Part shown: positions 48,301 to 59,727 of the stretch, one piece after another
Numbering within the stretch: the first letter of the stretch is position 1
Layout of the letters: every line of letters begins with the position of its first letter
DNA from: Adineta ricciae
Taxonomy: Eukaryota; Rotifera; Eurotatoria; Adinetida; Adinetidae
Length of the DNA: 64,000 nucleotides
Direction: 5' to 3'
NCBI GenBank assembly: GCA_905250025.1
Contig: CAJNOJ010000082.1
Coordinates: 124,001 to 188,000 of the forward strand
Program-made: the position numbers and the translations under genes
The notes under the pieces: generated by a model
Seen by the model: the letters and a program-made list of their open reading frames with translations, nothing else
The model's database searches: none
Told to the model about the DNA's origin: nothing

Positions 48301-50542
48301 TCTAGAAAAAAAAAACCTAGAAAATGTTGTTCATTACATGCAACTCGCCATTGAACTCGGAGCTAATTATAAGCATTCTTTTTCTAAGAATAACATCTAT
48401 GCCTATTGTACGTGTGTTCTAGTTGATGTAATATGTATTTGGCCGATTCTTTCTCTTGTTAACAGTGAATCGGCATAATTTACTATGTGGGCTGAAGGGT
48501 AGGTTTAATACAGAAGAAGAAGGAGAAGTGAAGAGAGAAGTTCAATCTACTGATGTATATACGTTCTTTCAATAACGTATAGCAATATATTGAAAAAAAA
48601 GGGAACACCTATAACTCACTTATTCTACAACAACGACAAGTGATTTGACAATAAGTATCGAAATGGCAAAGTGTTGAATACTAGTGTCTGTTGAACACGA
48701 ATCACTCAAAGAATAGTAATCAAATATTGCTTTGTATGCGCTGTTATCCAAACATATTCATAAGATGCATTTGTGTACAATGTACAGGTACATCGATCAT
48801 ACGCATCTAGTACGATTTTATAATTATAGATTATTCGTAACGATGGTAGTACCGCGTACTTACACGTCTAGTTAATAGGTCTGTGCTCTACATATAGATG
48901 TGTGCGTACATATGTGAGTGTGTACATCAAAGAACAGACGTGAAACCATTATTACTGGATCCTTTTACACAAGAAATTCAATAGAAGAAAAGGAGAGAAA
49001 TACAGAGAAAGAGAGAGAGAGCGCTCGCGTGGCTTCAACTACCACGAAGAATGAGAGACGACAACGCTCATGCAGTCTTTTTTTATTATTGTATATTCAG
49101 TGATGTCTATTCTTACCTACTATACCTGTTTCTAGTAGGGAAAGAGAAGGAAGAGAAGAACGATATTCTCCCCCTCTCTCTCTCTCTCTTTTTGTCTGAT
49201 TCTCTTCCTTTTTATAGTAGTCTGATCCATTGAACGATAAAAAAGACGGTGATGACGATAGCAAAAGCTAGACAGAGACATGCAAAGTGTCGACTGTCAC
49301 TATCGGTCAACAGACGGACAAGCTGAATAGTTATATCATTTATGGATTAAAATGTCGACAATAACGACCAAGTGCAGAAGAGACATTCCCTCATGTTAAA
49401 ATCATGTTGCACACACAGACAGACACATTTGGCTGCCGGTTGATCCTATTCAACTACTGCATACTTGAAAAAAACCCGACAAGGTCATTATTGTTAAATA
49501 ATGACAAGTAATACAAGAGATCGAGATTATAAAAATGAATTTTCTCCAATTTTTTTTCTTTATTTACTTGACAAATATTTTCTTTTATGTTATACTGATT
49601 TCTCTTCATTCCCGTTCGTTACTCTTCTATAGATTGAAAAAAATCACTTTTTTTCTTACACTTCAAAAAACATATACATATACACCGAAAAAAAAAGTCA
49701 TCATATAATCAATCAAACCGGTGCTTGTTATCCTCATACAAAACTTTACTTGACATTAATGTTCATTCTTGCTGATTCATTGTCCTTGTAATTTTTATAG
49801 CTAAGTCAACAGCTAACATCATATCATGACACAATTTTTTTGTCAAATTCACATCTGTATGCCAGTTCATGATTGAGCGTCGGTGCGTTTTGAAACTTGA
49901 TCATTTCAAAAGAAGAGACATGAATAAAAAAAACACTTCACATAATTAATGGCATTATTCAACAGTTTGGATTACGTCAAACTTGCTTTTTTAATCAGAA
50001 GATCTTGTTCTTTTTTTTCCTAAGAAAAAAACTCTGACGTTCATGCACCTTAGTATGGTTTATAAATCACTCAATGATAACAAACAGTTGACTTCATGAC
50101 GTAATACATCACAATCCTGTTACATTAAAGAGTTTTACCATTGATGAGCTATTGAACCCGTTGAAAGAGAACAAAAAAGACTTTGTTCCACAGTTTTTTC
50201 ATTATCCTGAATATTACTTCGATAAATGAACTTTAATCAGTGGAATAATGTGTAAGTCGTATTTGATATGCTTGTCTTGCAGTTCAAAGTCGAAATATTC
50301 CCGACAATGACTGACAAAATACTCCGGAGATTAGATTGAATAACAGCATGTCAGTTTCAACAGATGCCAATTGTGATTGAACGGTATCGCGAGTGAATTA
50401 TCAACTATCGATATACAGTCTAGAAGAGAAAATGAGTTTGTATGAGGAAAAAATATTGAACTTACATCGACAAATAAAGATTTATTTGGTAGAAAAAGAA
50501 TGATATCTAAAAAAATGAAAACAGAAAATACGAGGATGGTTT
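48301..50542. other. Intergenic, 2.2 kb
   Basis: No gene recognised. It contains a purine-rich tract (about 48985-49022) and a CT-repeat tract (about 49171-49192) that are roughly complementary, several A/T homopolymers and GT-rich pieces. It is probably regulatory and UTR sequence of the two flanking minus-strand genes. Confidence 0.45.
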
Positions 50543-51332
50543 TTATTCACTTTTTAGTCGCGTTGATAACTGAACAGTTTGTTCATCGGAGAACTGTTTA
50601 CTAAGTTTTTGATCGAGACAATCAAATTTCTTGTAAAACTCCTCGGTTCTATCTTCAGTTCTTTTCAAATCTTTCTTATATTCTTTACACAGTTGTCTCA
50701 TTCCATCACGAATAACAATAAAGTCAGTTAGCTGTTTTTCTAATTCAACAATACGTTCTTGTTGTAACTGATTTTCTTCGCGTAAACGTTCATTTTCTTG
50801 CTTAATGTCATTTAGAACAGATATATCAACATTTAAACCAGTCTGTTGACGAAATGTTAATTCTTCGAGATCACGCACAAGTAAATATTCGCTATTCGAA
50901 CGTGCAGTTAAAAGCAAAACTGGTTCTTGATGACCATTGAGTTTCGTTAATTGGTTTAAAGTTATTTCGCGAGTATCACAATGTGGAATAAGACAGATAT
51001 CAATATCGTCAACGTTGGTTTTCGATAAGAGCATTCGATGTAATGAGAAAAATTCACGAATGAGATCGTCAATTGGTAATGTCTAATAGAAATATTTATA
51101 GATGGGAATAGTAGTAACAAACTCGATAGAACATACTTTCGAACCATCGATAAGTATACGTGCAGTTAGGGGTTGTTCAGTGTAGACAAGACGAATTGGT
51201 TTGTAACCTTTCTGAAGACAAGCTGTTTCATTGCGATCAAGTGGTCGAAGGCAAGTCGATCTTTCGAAAAAGAATAGTCGGAAGGTTGATTAGAGAAAAC
51301 AAGAAAGTATTTACATACGAGTTTGACGCCAT
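50543..51332 (-). CDS. Coiled-coil protein of unknown function
   Basis: Three exons, 51332-51319 (14 bp), 51260-51137 and 51082-50543, encode 225 residues in phase. The first ~110 residues look like a compact alpha/beta region (KGYKPIRLVYTEQPLTARILIDGSK, then LPIDDLIREFFSLHRM and IDICLIPHCDTREITLNQL). Residues ~130-215 form a coiled coil (QENERLREENQLQQERIVELEKQL). The N-terminal region could be ubiquitin-like or an RA-type fold, but I cannot assign a family. Confidence 0.68.
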
Positions 51333-53148
51333 GATCCACGATATCAAATAACTAAATTCATGCACAGAGTGACGTGACAATTGAATAGTAGTAACTGATT
51401 CATTCATTGACACTTTGTATAAGGAAATCAACGAATGGAAATTTGTCTATGGTCTCTCTATAGGCGAGCATTAGAATATATTTTATGTATGAGGTTTGTG
51501 TCGATTTTGACCTATTTAAACAAAATCTACTATTAAAAAAATAAGAAAATAGCGCTGCTAGTAGATGGCGTTAATTCCTGTTTGATTCGACGGACGTTCC
51601 ATCAAAGTCAAATACGCTTCTATAAATGAATGACAATAAAACCACAGCACATAATCTGTTCGCTATGCTAAAGTGAATTTGATGCTTTTTTAAAATAAAA
51701 TAGGGTCGTCGACACCTTCTTCTATCAAAGGTCGATTCTCATGGATGATTTTCGTTGTATTCCCATCTCAATCAAAAGTGCAATTCTCTGTTTGATAAAA
51801 CTACTCTTGTATGGTAGATCTTGTGTACTTTCCTGTTCCTTCTCTCAGAGCCGAGAAAGTCCAATGTTTATTATGAGTGCTGGAATGTTTTAATCAAAAT
51901 AGCCTGTAGTGACAGGATTTGCCTCCAGATATATTTTCAGTCGCGATATCACAACAAACATATTAATTCTTTCATGAAATAGTCTCATAGTGACTGAAAG
52001 ATTAAAAGAAAGGATTTCATATAGTCTGATGAAGCTATTTTGAACACTTTTAAGAATTGAAGAAATTTCAAGTGGTTCCCTGTTGATTTTCAAGAATTTA
52101 TATATATATATTTCAGATTCTAAAGTCACGCTTGAGATAATAGATACTATATTCGGTCTTTTCACATAATGTTACTTGGATAGTGTATGGTTTATACGAC
52201 TTTTACTGACATGGTTTTGAAGCAGGAACCTTTGACAGAAGTCTTATCGATTCCTTACCAGTTCAGTGACCTCACCCGAAACGATATGGAGATTATTGAG
52301 GAGAGAACATGCCGCCTGCGAAGATTTTCTCGTTATATATTCATTCATATCCGAAGGCAAATTAATCGTCTTGTTAACGTTGATTCTCTAGACTGAAAGG
52401 TAGATTATGCAAAATATAATAGTTTAAGCGTGCAATATACGTACGGAATCTACAAAAGTCTTGTGCAAATAAGAAGACAAAGTATTGATTAATATTTAGC
52501 ATACCAAGCTACTCATAAATCCATCCAATGCTTCCACAGCTAATGTTAAACTCAACAATTGTAGGAAATCTGATGTAATGAATATTATGCGATTCAAATG
52601 CGTCTTTCTCATATCTATTCCGGCTACTGGTATCCCTTAAAATTGTTTTTTGAATTCACGATGGCTATTCATCAGAGTAATCACCATACACTTCTTTCAG
52701 AGGCTTTAAATGTTACACTGAAGAATGTATAGTTTTCAAAATACTTAATTGAGGTTGAAAAAATGACTGTAAAAAGTTATCTGAAAGCGGCTTCTTGCAT
52801 CTCGAGCTGTGTATGAAGGGAAATATAAACTGAGATGCTTCTATCAAAAGGGAACATATTGATTTTGAAATCATTGAAACTAGGCGAAGTGTTCATAATG
52901 AATCCGTGTCATATAGAACTTTCTACGAGATATAAATAGCATTTGAAAAAGAAGAAAACTGGCATAAAAATAATTTATGAACAATATTTGATCCATTTTT
53001 GTTCATCGCTCTATAAAAAATCGGCACTTCCAAAATATATAGGCATAACAACACTCATATATTTAACGAAACAGATAAAAAGACGGAACGAACAACATAA
53101 GTACAATGAAGTACTGTCATGTTAGTGATGCTGATTATTGATACTTAT
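51333..53148. other. Intergenic, 1.8 kb
   Basis: AT-rich; open frames up to 91 codons on both strands look random. No repeat, RNA gene or domain recognised. Confidence 0.45.
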
Positions 53149-54164
53149 TCAATCTATTTCTGTGTTCGGTACAACTTGATTATTGTTGAGATTATTTGTC
53201 GCTTGTTGAAATCGTTTGAAATGTATATCAAACAAGACATAACCAACTTGTTTACGGAATCGTCTCGAAACCGCGTAGAAAACATAGAACGGCGTCTAAA
53301 ATCATCATTGAAATATACTTTCGTCGTCAACATTTAACTTACTGCATAGCTTTCATAATAAAATAAAATTGTTACCGACTGAATCATGTTATTTCGCGCG
53401 TGTAACACCGGATCTTGTTGAGGTGAATCTACAGTTAATGCATAAATAGTCACAATTAAATACGGTACTGTCAGTAGAACAATGAAAATCGCTTGAACTA
53501 ATACCATCGCTGATAATTGTCGATTCCGACTTGAAACTTCAATATGCCGATTGCGATTGGCGTGGGTGCGGCTAGTAAAAAATGCTAGTGAAGCAAAGGT
53601 AATCATGATAATAAGCGGCAGAAAACCGAGCAGGAAAGGGAGATAAAAAAACGAAAAGTATTTAGCAAAGCTCGAGTCAACTATTTGACATAAGCCATCT
53701 ACCGAATCAAAATAAAGCAAAAAGGGAATTCCGTGAATGAGAACAATAATACAACTGATGAAAACATGTCGATGAGCTAATTGTAGACTACTCAACCGTT
53801 GATGTATCATTGACACAAACTGATCCACTATTGCTAACGACATACAAGTTAAAGAAATCAAAGCGGAGTATTGCACGGTAAACATTCGAAGCTTACAAAA
53901 CCAGGATACTCGTGTTGGGTCAATGTAAAAACCGTAGGAAAGTATTCGAATTAATAACGAAGTTAACAATTGAGCAACATCCACAGCTGAAGCCGTGGTC
54001 AGATAAAACACACACGGAGTTGATCGAAATGTTTTCAATGTTGTAAAAACCAAAATGTTTAGAAGACCACCGAAGAAGCCAGTGATTAACGTAAAAAATC
54101 CGAAGTAGATCGTCATAGATTGACTGATCCACTGATAGGAAAAGATACTTGATGAATTCGACAT
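53149..54164 (-). CDS. Rhodopsin-like G-protein-coupled receptor
   Basis: Two exons, 54164-53343 and 53295-53149, encode 322 residues. The short second exon completes TM7 and the cytoplasmic tail (TPFYVFYAVSRRFRKQ). Seven hydrophobic segments are visible. Typical marks are GGLLNILVF in TM1, a Cys at the start of TM3 (WFCKLRMF) paired with Cys in loop 2 (DGLCQIVD), FLPLIIMI in TM5 and basic loop 3. TM6 reads MVLVQAIFIVLLTVPYLI. The E/DRY motif at the end of TM3 is DQF. The family resembles the large lineage-specific, peptide (FMRFamide)-receptor-like GPCR sets of bdelloids. A short tail follows TM7; ligand unknown. Confidence 0.85.
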
Positions 54165-55135
54165 TGAAGTTAATGTGCACTGAGTTGCAATGAAGCAGTC
54201 TTGCTTTGAAATGATGAAAAAGTGTAGGTTGTCTTATTTTGTTTGATTCTTCAATTATTCTTTAAATATCGGCCGATCTAATTAAATAATCATACATAAA
54301 AAAAAGAACTAATATAATAATTTTCTGATAGAATGGAGTCCTGTCATTATGAGCAGTTTTGATCATCAGAGCTATGGAAGCGTCTTGCCACCTGTTCTGT
54401 TTTTCATTAGTAATAAAACATGATTTTAGCTATATGTTCTATCTGCTCACTCGACTATTTCGAAGAATTCAGTTTTGGATTACCTGCTATGAGGTAGTTC
54501 ACATGATGGATGTGAAAATGTCAGATAGAAAAAGCGGAGAACCTGTTGATAGGTCACAAAGAGACAATTCTATTTATTCGACTTCGTTAACATTTATGCA
54601 TCGGTGAACTCTGCTAAATTAGAAATCTACCTTCTTACTATGGCTGATCCACTATCTCAGAAGTAACGTGTATGCGACACAATTTAATTTCCATGCTGTA
54701 AATTTGTGATGGTATGTTGAATTTCAAGAGACACTAAGCCGAGAGAGACTGTTTTTACAAAACAAGATTGCCGTTTAATATAAAAAATTGCTCTGAGAAT
54801 TAATTGTATTTATGTCTCGGATTACTGAATACGCCGAAAGGATAAAATATATTCACATAGAGGCCTGGTGGCAGTTGAAGAAAAATTCATTACACAGTCT
54901 ATTTTTATAAACAGTAGTGAAATCAGTGCTCTGTTGGCCATCCTTTTATATTTGTTCGTTCAATATTTCTCAGGCGTGGAGTATTCGGTTGAATATCACA
55001 TTGTTGAAAAAACCAAGCTACTAATGTACTTTGATTGCTCAGGTCAACCAATTCATTTTCAAGTTCAACTCGATTACTAAAGTCAATCGAGACATTCTAG
55101 AATATGAACGATAAGCAAAAGATGATATTTGTCTT
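54165..55135. other. Intergenic, ~1 kb
   Basis: AT-rich spacer between two minus-strand genes. Plus-strand frames here (up to 82 codons) lack domain similarity. Nothing else recognised. Confidence 0.45.
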
Positions 55136-56652
55136 TCATGACAAGAGACATACTCTTTTCGGTGTTCGTACGACTGCTGATCGAGCAGTCTCCTCTCCAC
55201 TTTCTCCACCTAGCGTGTCCAGTTCTTCTTCAAGTCGACGAATTTTCTTAAAAACTAAACAAATAATGAAATGTAAACTGCCAAGTTTTGAAAAGATACG
55301 AACTTTCAGCTGGGGAAGAATTCTGTCGAGCTGCATTGTCGCTTGTTAACATTGTTGCATCTGCACGAATTTTCCAGCGTTTATACGTCTCTGGAGTTGC
55401 TTGAGATCCTAAACACCTTCAACTTGTTATCGTTCTTCGTCAAAACGAATTATACCTGATGCCCATTCAGAAATGGTACTAGCGATGAATTCCTTGAATT
55501 GATCCGTGAAATTCATTCGTGAATCGGGACAAACGTCGAAGTACATTTGGTAGACAGCTTGAGATAAATACGAACCATAGATCTTGAATAAGCAAATGTA
55601 GTTATGGCGAACTTAATGAAAGTGAGAAAAAAACGAACATTGAAAAATTTATCTCGAAACCACGAATCAACCGACAGTAGTAATTGAACGTAATTTTTCG
55701 CTATACGCGTGAAATATTTCTCGCATTCTTCATCAGCATTCGTTGGTTTCTACAAGTAAACTTCGTATTCATTGATTATCTCGCAAATAATTCCATCATA
55801 CTGCAAAATATCGCAAATAAATCCACCAAAACGTATCAAGAAGTATGTGTTGACTCATTTCACTTCGAACAATTCGATTCCAACAAAAGAGAAAATTCTC
55901 CTAAATCAACAAAAAGGCATTCGTGTACTTTGCATGAAGAAAGCTCCAACCTTGAATTTTTGTACCAGTGAGACTTTATTCAAAATCTCCAGTACATCAA
56001 CAACTACACTGAATACCCGATCGTTGTAAAAATCGAGTTGAAATGGCTTGTAACAAATATTTTCAACTGTTTCACGATCGTTTTCATTATCACGAACTGA
56101 GAAACTCGCATGAATCTGTCGTCTTCGTTTAAGAACTACACCTAATTCACTACCGGGATCGACATTCTCTAATTCTATAATGCAAATACATTCAATCGAA
56201 AGATATTCAATCAGTTTTTGTATTCCTACCTTCGAAAGTCAAATCAAACGAACGAGCGACTGGTTTCATCGGAATAAACAAATCATTTTCTTGTTGAAAA
56301 AACACATTGACATATTCGTTGACAATCGCTTCACATTCTCTAATCCGATCTTCCAATGGTTGCAAGTTAGTTAGATTGGTTTTAAACATATCCGAAAACT
56401 CCTATGAAAGACGAGAGATCATTGGAATATTTGATGAAATGATCGATGAGATTACCTACGTTGTAAAAGTCATCAAAGCTGTCCGGAAGAATTTCGGTGT
56501 TTTCGAGAAGTAGTGGATCTGTCATTGGAAAATTTTCCTATAGAGAAGTGAAATGAGAAATCAAATGAGAAAGCGTATCTTACAGTTTTTTTACTGTGAC
56601 ATAACTCATCAAATAGTTGCAGTTTTTTCGTTCTCGAGTTTTGTTCATCCAT
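55136..56652 (-). CDS. FAM227 (FWWh-domain) protein
   Basis: Nine exons on the minus strand: 56652-56584, 56537-56460, 56401-56230, 56174-55951, 55900-55802, 55749-55639, 55582-55456, 55408-55304 and 55254-55136. They encode 367 residues with consistent phases. Diagnostic blocks: LLDTFWWIYLRYF (the FWW motif), ECEKYFTRIAKNYVQLL, RDKFF, YGSYLSQAVYQMYFDVCPDS and FKEFIASTISEWASG. These match the FWWh/FAM227 family, found in ciliated eukaryotes and expressed in testis and ciliated cells, without a firm biochemical role. It ends with a short basic/coiled segment. It lies 180 bp downstream of IQUB on the same strand. Confidence 0.82.
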
Positions 56653-56832
56653 TCTGAAGTGTTTCTACATGGGAAAATAAACAAATATGTTTGGAAATCG
56701 AGAAATTCTATTGAACTTAAGTCACGACGGATTTAATGTGAATAGAAAAAAATAATAAAAAGACAAGATGAAAGATTTCTGAAGACGTTTGAAGCAAAAC
56801 GAAAAAGATCTTGTCCATTTATTTGTCTAGAC

Positions 56833-59534
56833 TCATGCATTGGCCATCGCTGTTGGTGTCCCACGTTGTCGGCCAACTTTAACCGCTGTTATTGTCATAT
56901 CTTTGGATTCATGAATTTGTTGCTGTTGCTTTTTCATATGTTCAACAAGTTTCGTGAAATGATTGCGAGAAATCGCGTGTTTGTAACGAATCTTTTTACA
57001 AAATGGTTCGCTATAACTCTACGTTAAAGAAAAGAGCTTTGTTAATGATGAAAATTGAATATTGACATACCGTTTCAGGATCATCGAGTTTCATATGCGC
57101 ATTTGCTTCTTCAACTGTCAGTAGAATACAATTCCAAGGTGTGAATTCTTCATGTCGATTCCATCGAACGAATGTTAACGTATAAATATCCGATTCTTCA
57201 CTCAAAACCGAATGACTATCCCAGATATTTTTGAACATGTATTCCATATCATTGACCGTTAGTAAAAATATACAATGAGCTCCGTCATTATAACCACATT
57301 CGTCTTTTTCGATCTTTTTAAGAAGATATCTATTTGAAAATATTCATTGAATAATGACAAAAAACCAACGTTCAATGTCGCATACTTGATTTTCGTTTGA
57401 TCAGAGCGTTTGTTGGCAATGTTTTCCAGGCGAAGACATTGTCGACATTTGCCAATCTTAGCATTTGTACTGCTAACTGAAAATTCTGTTGAAGGATAGT
57501 ATTTTTGGCAACTACGACAATAGAATGTCTTGTATTGTGCAGCGGTAACTGGATCTTGTGGTACCTAAGAGGAAATAGTCAAGGAACTTGTATGCGATTG
57601 ATAAATTAGGCCGGTATTACTTTGAGATGTCGAACAACACCTGGATTGAATGTTGGTGTTTTAATATATTGAAGAAATAACGTTGAGATTCGTTCACGAA
57701 GGCCGCTTAGGTTCTCTTCTTTTGTTCCACGCATGAGAAGATCAGCTTCACGATCGATCAATTGAATAATCTCTTGAGTAAGACGACTGTCATGTTCCTA
57801 AACCGAGATTCACTTTGCTCTATGCAAAAGACCGAAAATCTACTCTACTTTGACAGTATGTTTCAACGTAAGTAGGATATCTAATCGTTCATCAAGAGTT
57901 AAGAATTTCATTGTGACCGTATTGTAAATCTGCATTAATTCACGTGCACGAATCGAGTAAGGCGTACTAGAGTTCAACAACTCGAATCGTATCCAATCAA
58001 CAAAACAACTTACTCCATTTCAGTAGTGGTTCCATCTTTATATTTCCATTTTTTCGGCTGGGCAACACGTTCGAGAAATCGTTGAATATTCGCTTCCTTA
58101 TTATGTCTAGATGCTTCACTTTTATACCGATCAATCGTCGCTAATAGCTCTGTCTCTTCATCAACAAGCAATGCTAATGCCGCTTTTCGAGCTACAAAAA
58201 AAGTCCAATTATCAATTCCGATATTCACACATTCAAGCTATCACATACCAGCTCCTTGCTTTGTTGCGTTAATTTTCGCGATTTCTTCTTCACGCCATTC
58301 TACAAAACAAAGATTAAAACGAGATTTACTTTTCTCACCCATTCAAGATTAGTTTTGTACTTTCGAGTGCAGCGTACAGTACATCGAAATCATCTTTTGT
58401 TCGCGGGTGTAAACGCCGTTCGAGATCATTTTGATATCGTCGTTGACGTTCTTCTGCTTGCTTTTGCTTTTGTTCCAGTTCATATTGAACTCGTTTTTGA
58501 AATGCTTCTCGCAGTGTGTTCACATCACGTTTGGCCAACCAACGACGAAAGTATTTTTGGATAATAGTCGCCTAAAATTGTACTTTCTCTTACACGGGAA
58601 TGAAGAGTTAGGGTTCTTTTTACCTTCTTTGTTAAAATTTCAAATCGTTCTTCTGCCGTTTGGTAAGGTTTTGGTGTTAATAAACGATCGTTTTCCGTCG
58701 AAATGTAGTATCCCGGTTTGCTCATTTGTGTCGATTGTTCGTTCGTAGTTTGAATAACTCGATGTCGAGATTCAATCGTTTGAGTATCTCGACAATAACG
58801 AACTGTGCCTTTGTCTGGTCTCTGTGGTGGAATAGTTTGAGCACTTGCATGATGATATTCTTTTCCAGTTATTCGATGATGTGTGCCACCCAAATATGGT
58901 TTACGAATATTATTACGCTCGATTTCCACAACGACATCACGAGTCATATTTGGATCTAATAGAGAAATTCATTTTCTAATTGATAGAATTCTTTTTCTCT
59001 TTTACTTTCATCGATTCGCACGGTGATAACATCAGGCATGGATATGTCTTGACGTGGTCTATAACGTCTCAGTGGTTGATTGATCGGATCTTTCGAATGT
59101 AATTCTAAAAGGATATTCTCAGTTTTATTTTAAAATTAAATCTTCTGAACAAACCCATGCTGACTGTTGTGTTGGGTTCGACATCGATTTGAGAAAGAGT
59201 TAATTGATTCTCAAGAACTTTATCTAATCGAAAGAGAGTTTCAGACAAAGTTGACTTTCAGTGTAAAACTAAACTAACCTTTAAAAATAATTTGGAGAAC
59301 ATTCACTGACATGCGCAATTCTTTGGCAAAATGTGTAATTAATTCATTAACTGGTGCGTGTAATGGGAACGCTACTGTTACCGTTTGATCAATGGATTCT
59401 AACAACATTTTCACAGTAGCTAACTTCGTTTCATGTTCTTGTTTAGAAGCTTTAACATCATTAGCAGAATCGTCATCTTTCTCGATGACCATCGATGGCA
59501 AAGGTGGAAATGGGACATTATGTTCGTCGGCCAT
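56833..59534 (-). CDS. IQUB: IQ motif and ubiquitin-like domain protein IQUB
   Basis: Twelve exons on the minus strand: 59534-59279, 59223-59155, 59104-59006, 58955-58624, 58571-58361, 58299-58249, 58191-58014, 57966-57849, 57797-57621, 57564-57386, 57329-57071 and 57018-56833. They encode 704 residues in phase. An N-terminal ubiquitin-like domain (~45-90) is followed by [35 protein letters not shown] and an IQ motif ([12 protein letters not shown]). Next are [48 protein letters not shown], the zinc-ribbon-like CRSC..CRQC region and [14 protein letters not shown] is a radial spoke (RS1) adaptor in motile cilia and sperm flagella. Length is close to human IQUB (791). It diverges from the PIWI-like gene 193 bp away. 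Confidence 0.95.
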
Positions 59535-59727
59535 TTTTCAACGATGAAAACAATCAAAATGTATAAATATCTAATCAACCATTTTGAAGGTCTGTCACTT
59601 AGCAATGCACCTTTTCATTGAAGTCAATCGAAGATGTCGCTACTATCGACGACGTTCTGATTGGTGGATTGAGCTTTCTCCCAAAGTATGTTGTAAGTCA
59701 TTCATTATATTTAGTTCGAAAATAGTA

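Noticed and set aside
53334-53342. Premature stop in TM7 of the GPCR
   Set aside because: The stop lies just past a GTAAGT donor; a second exon at 53295-53149 completes TM7 and the tail, so the receptor is not truncated.
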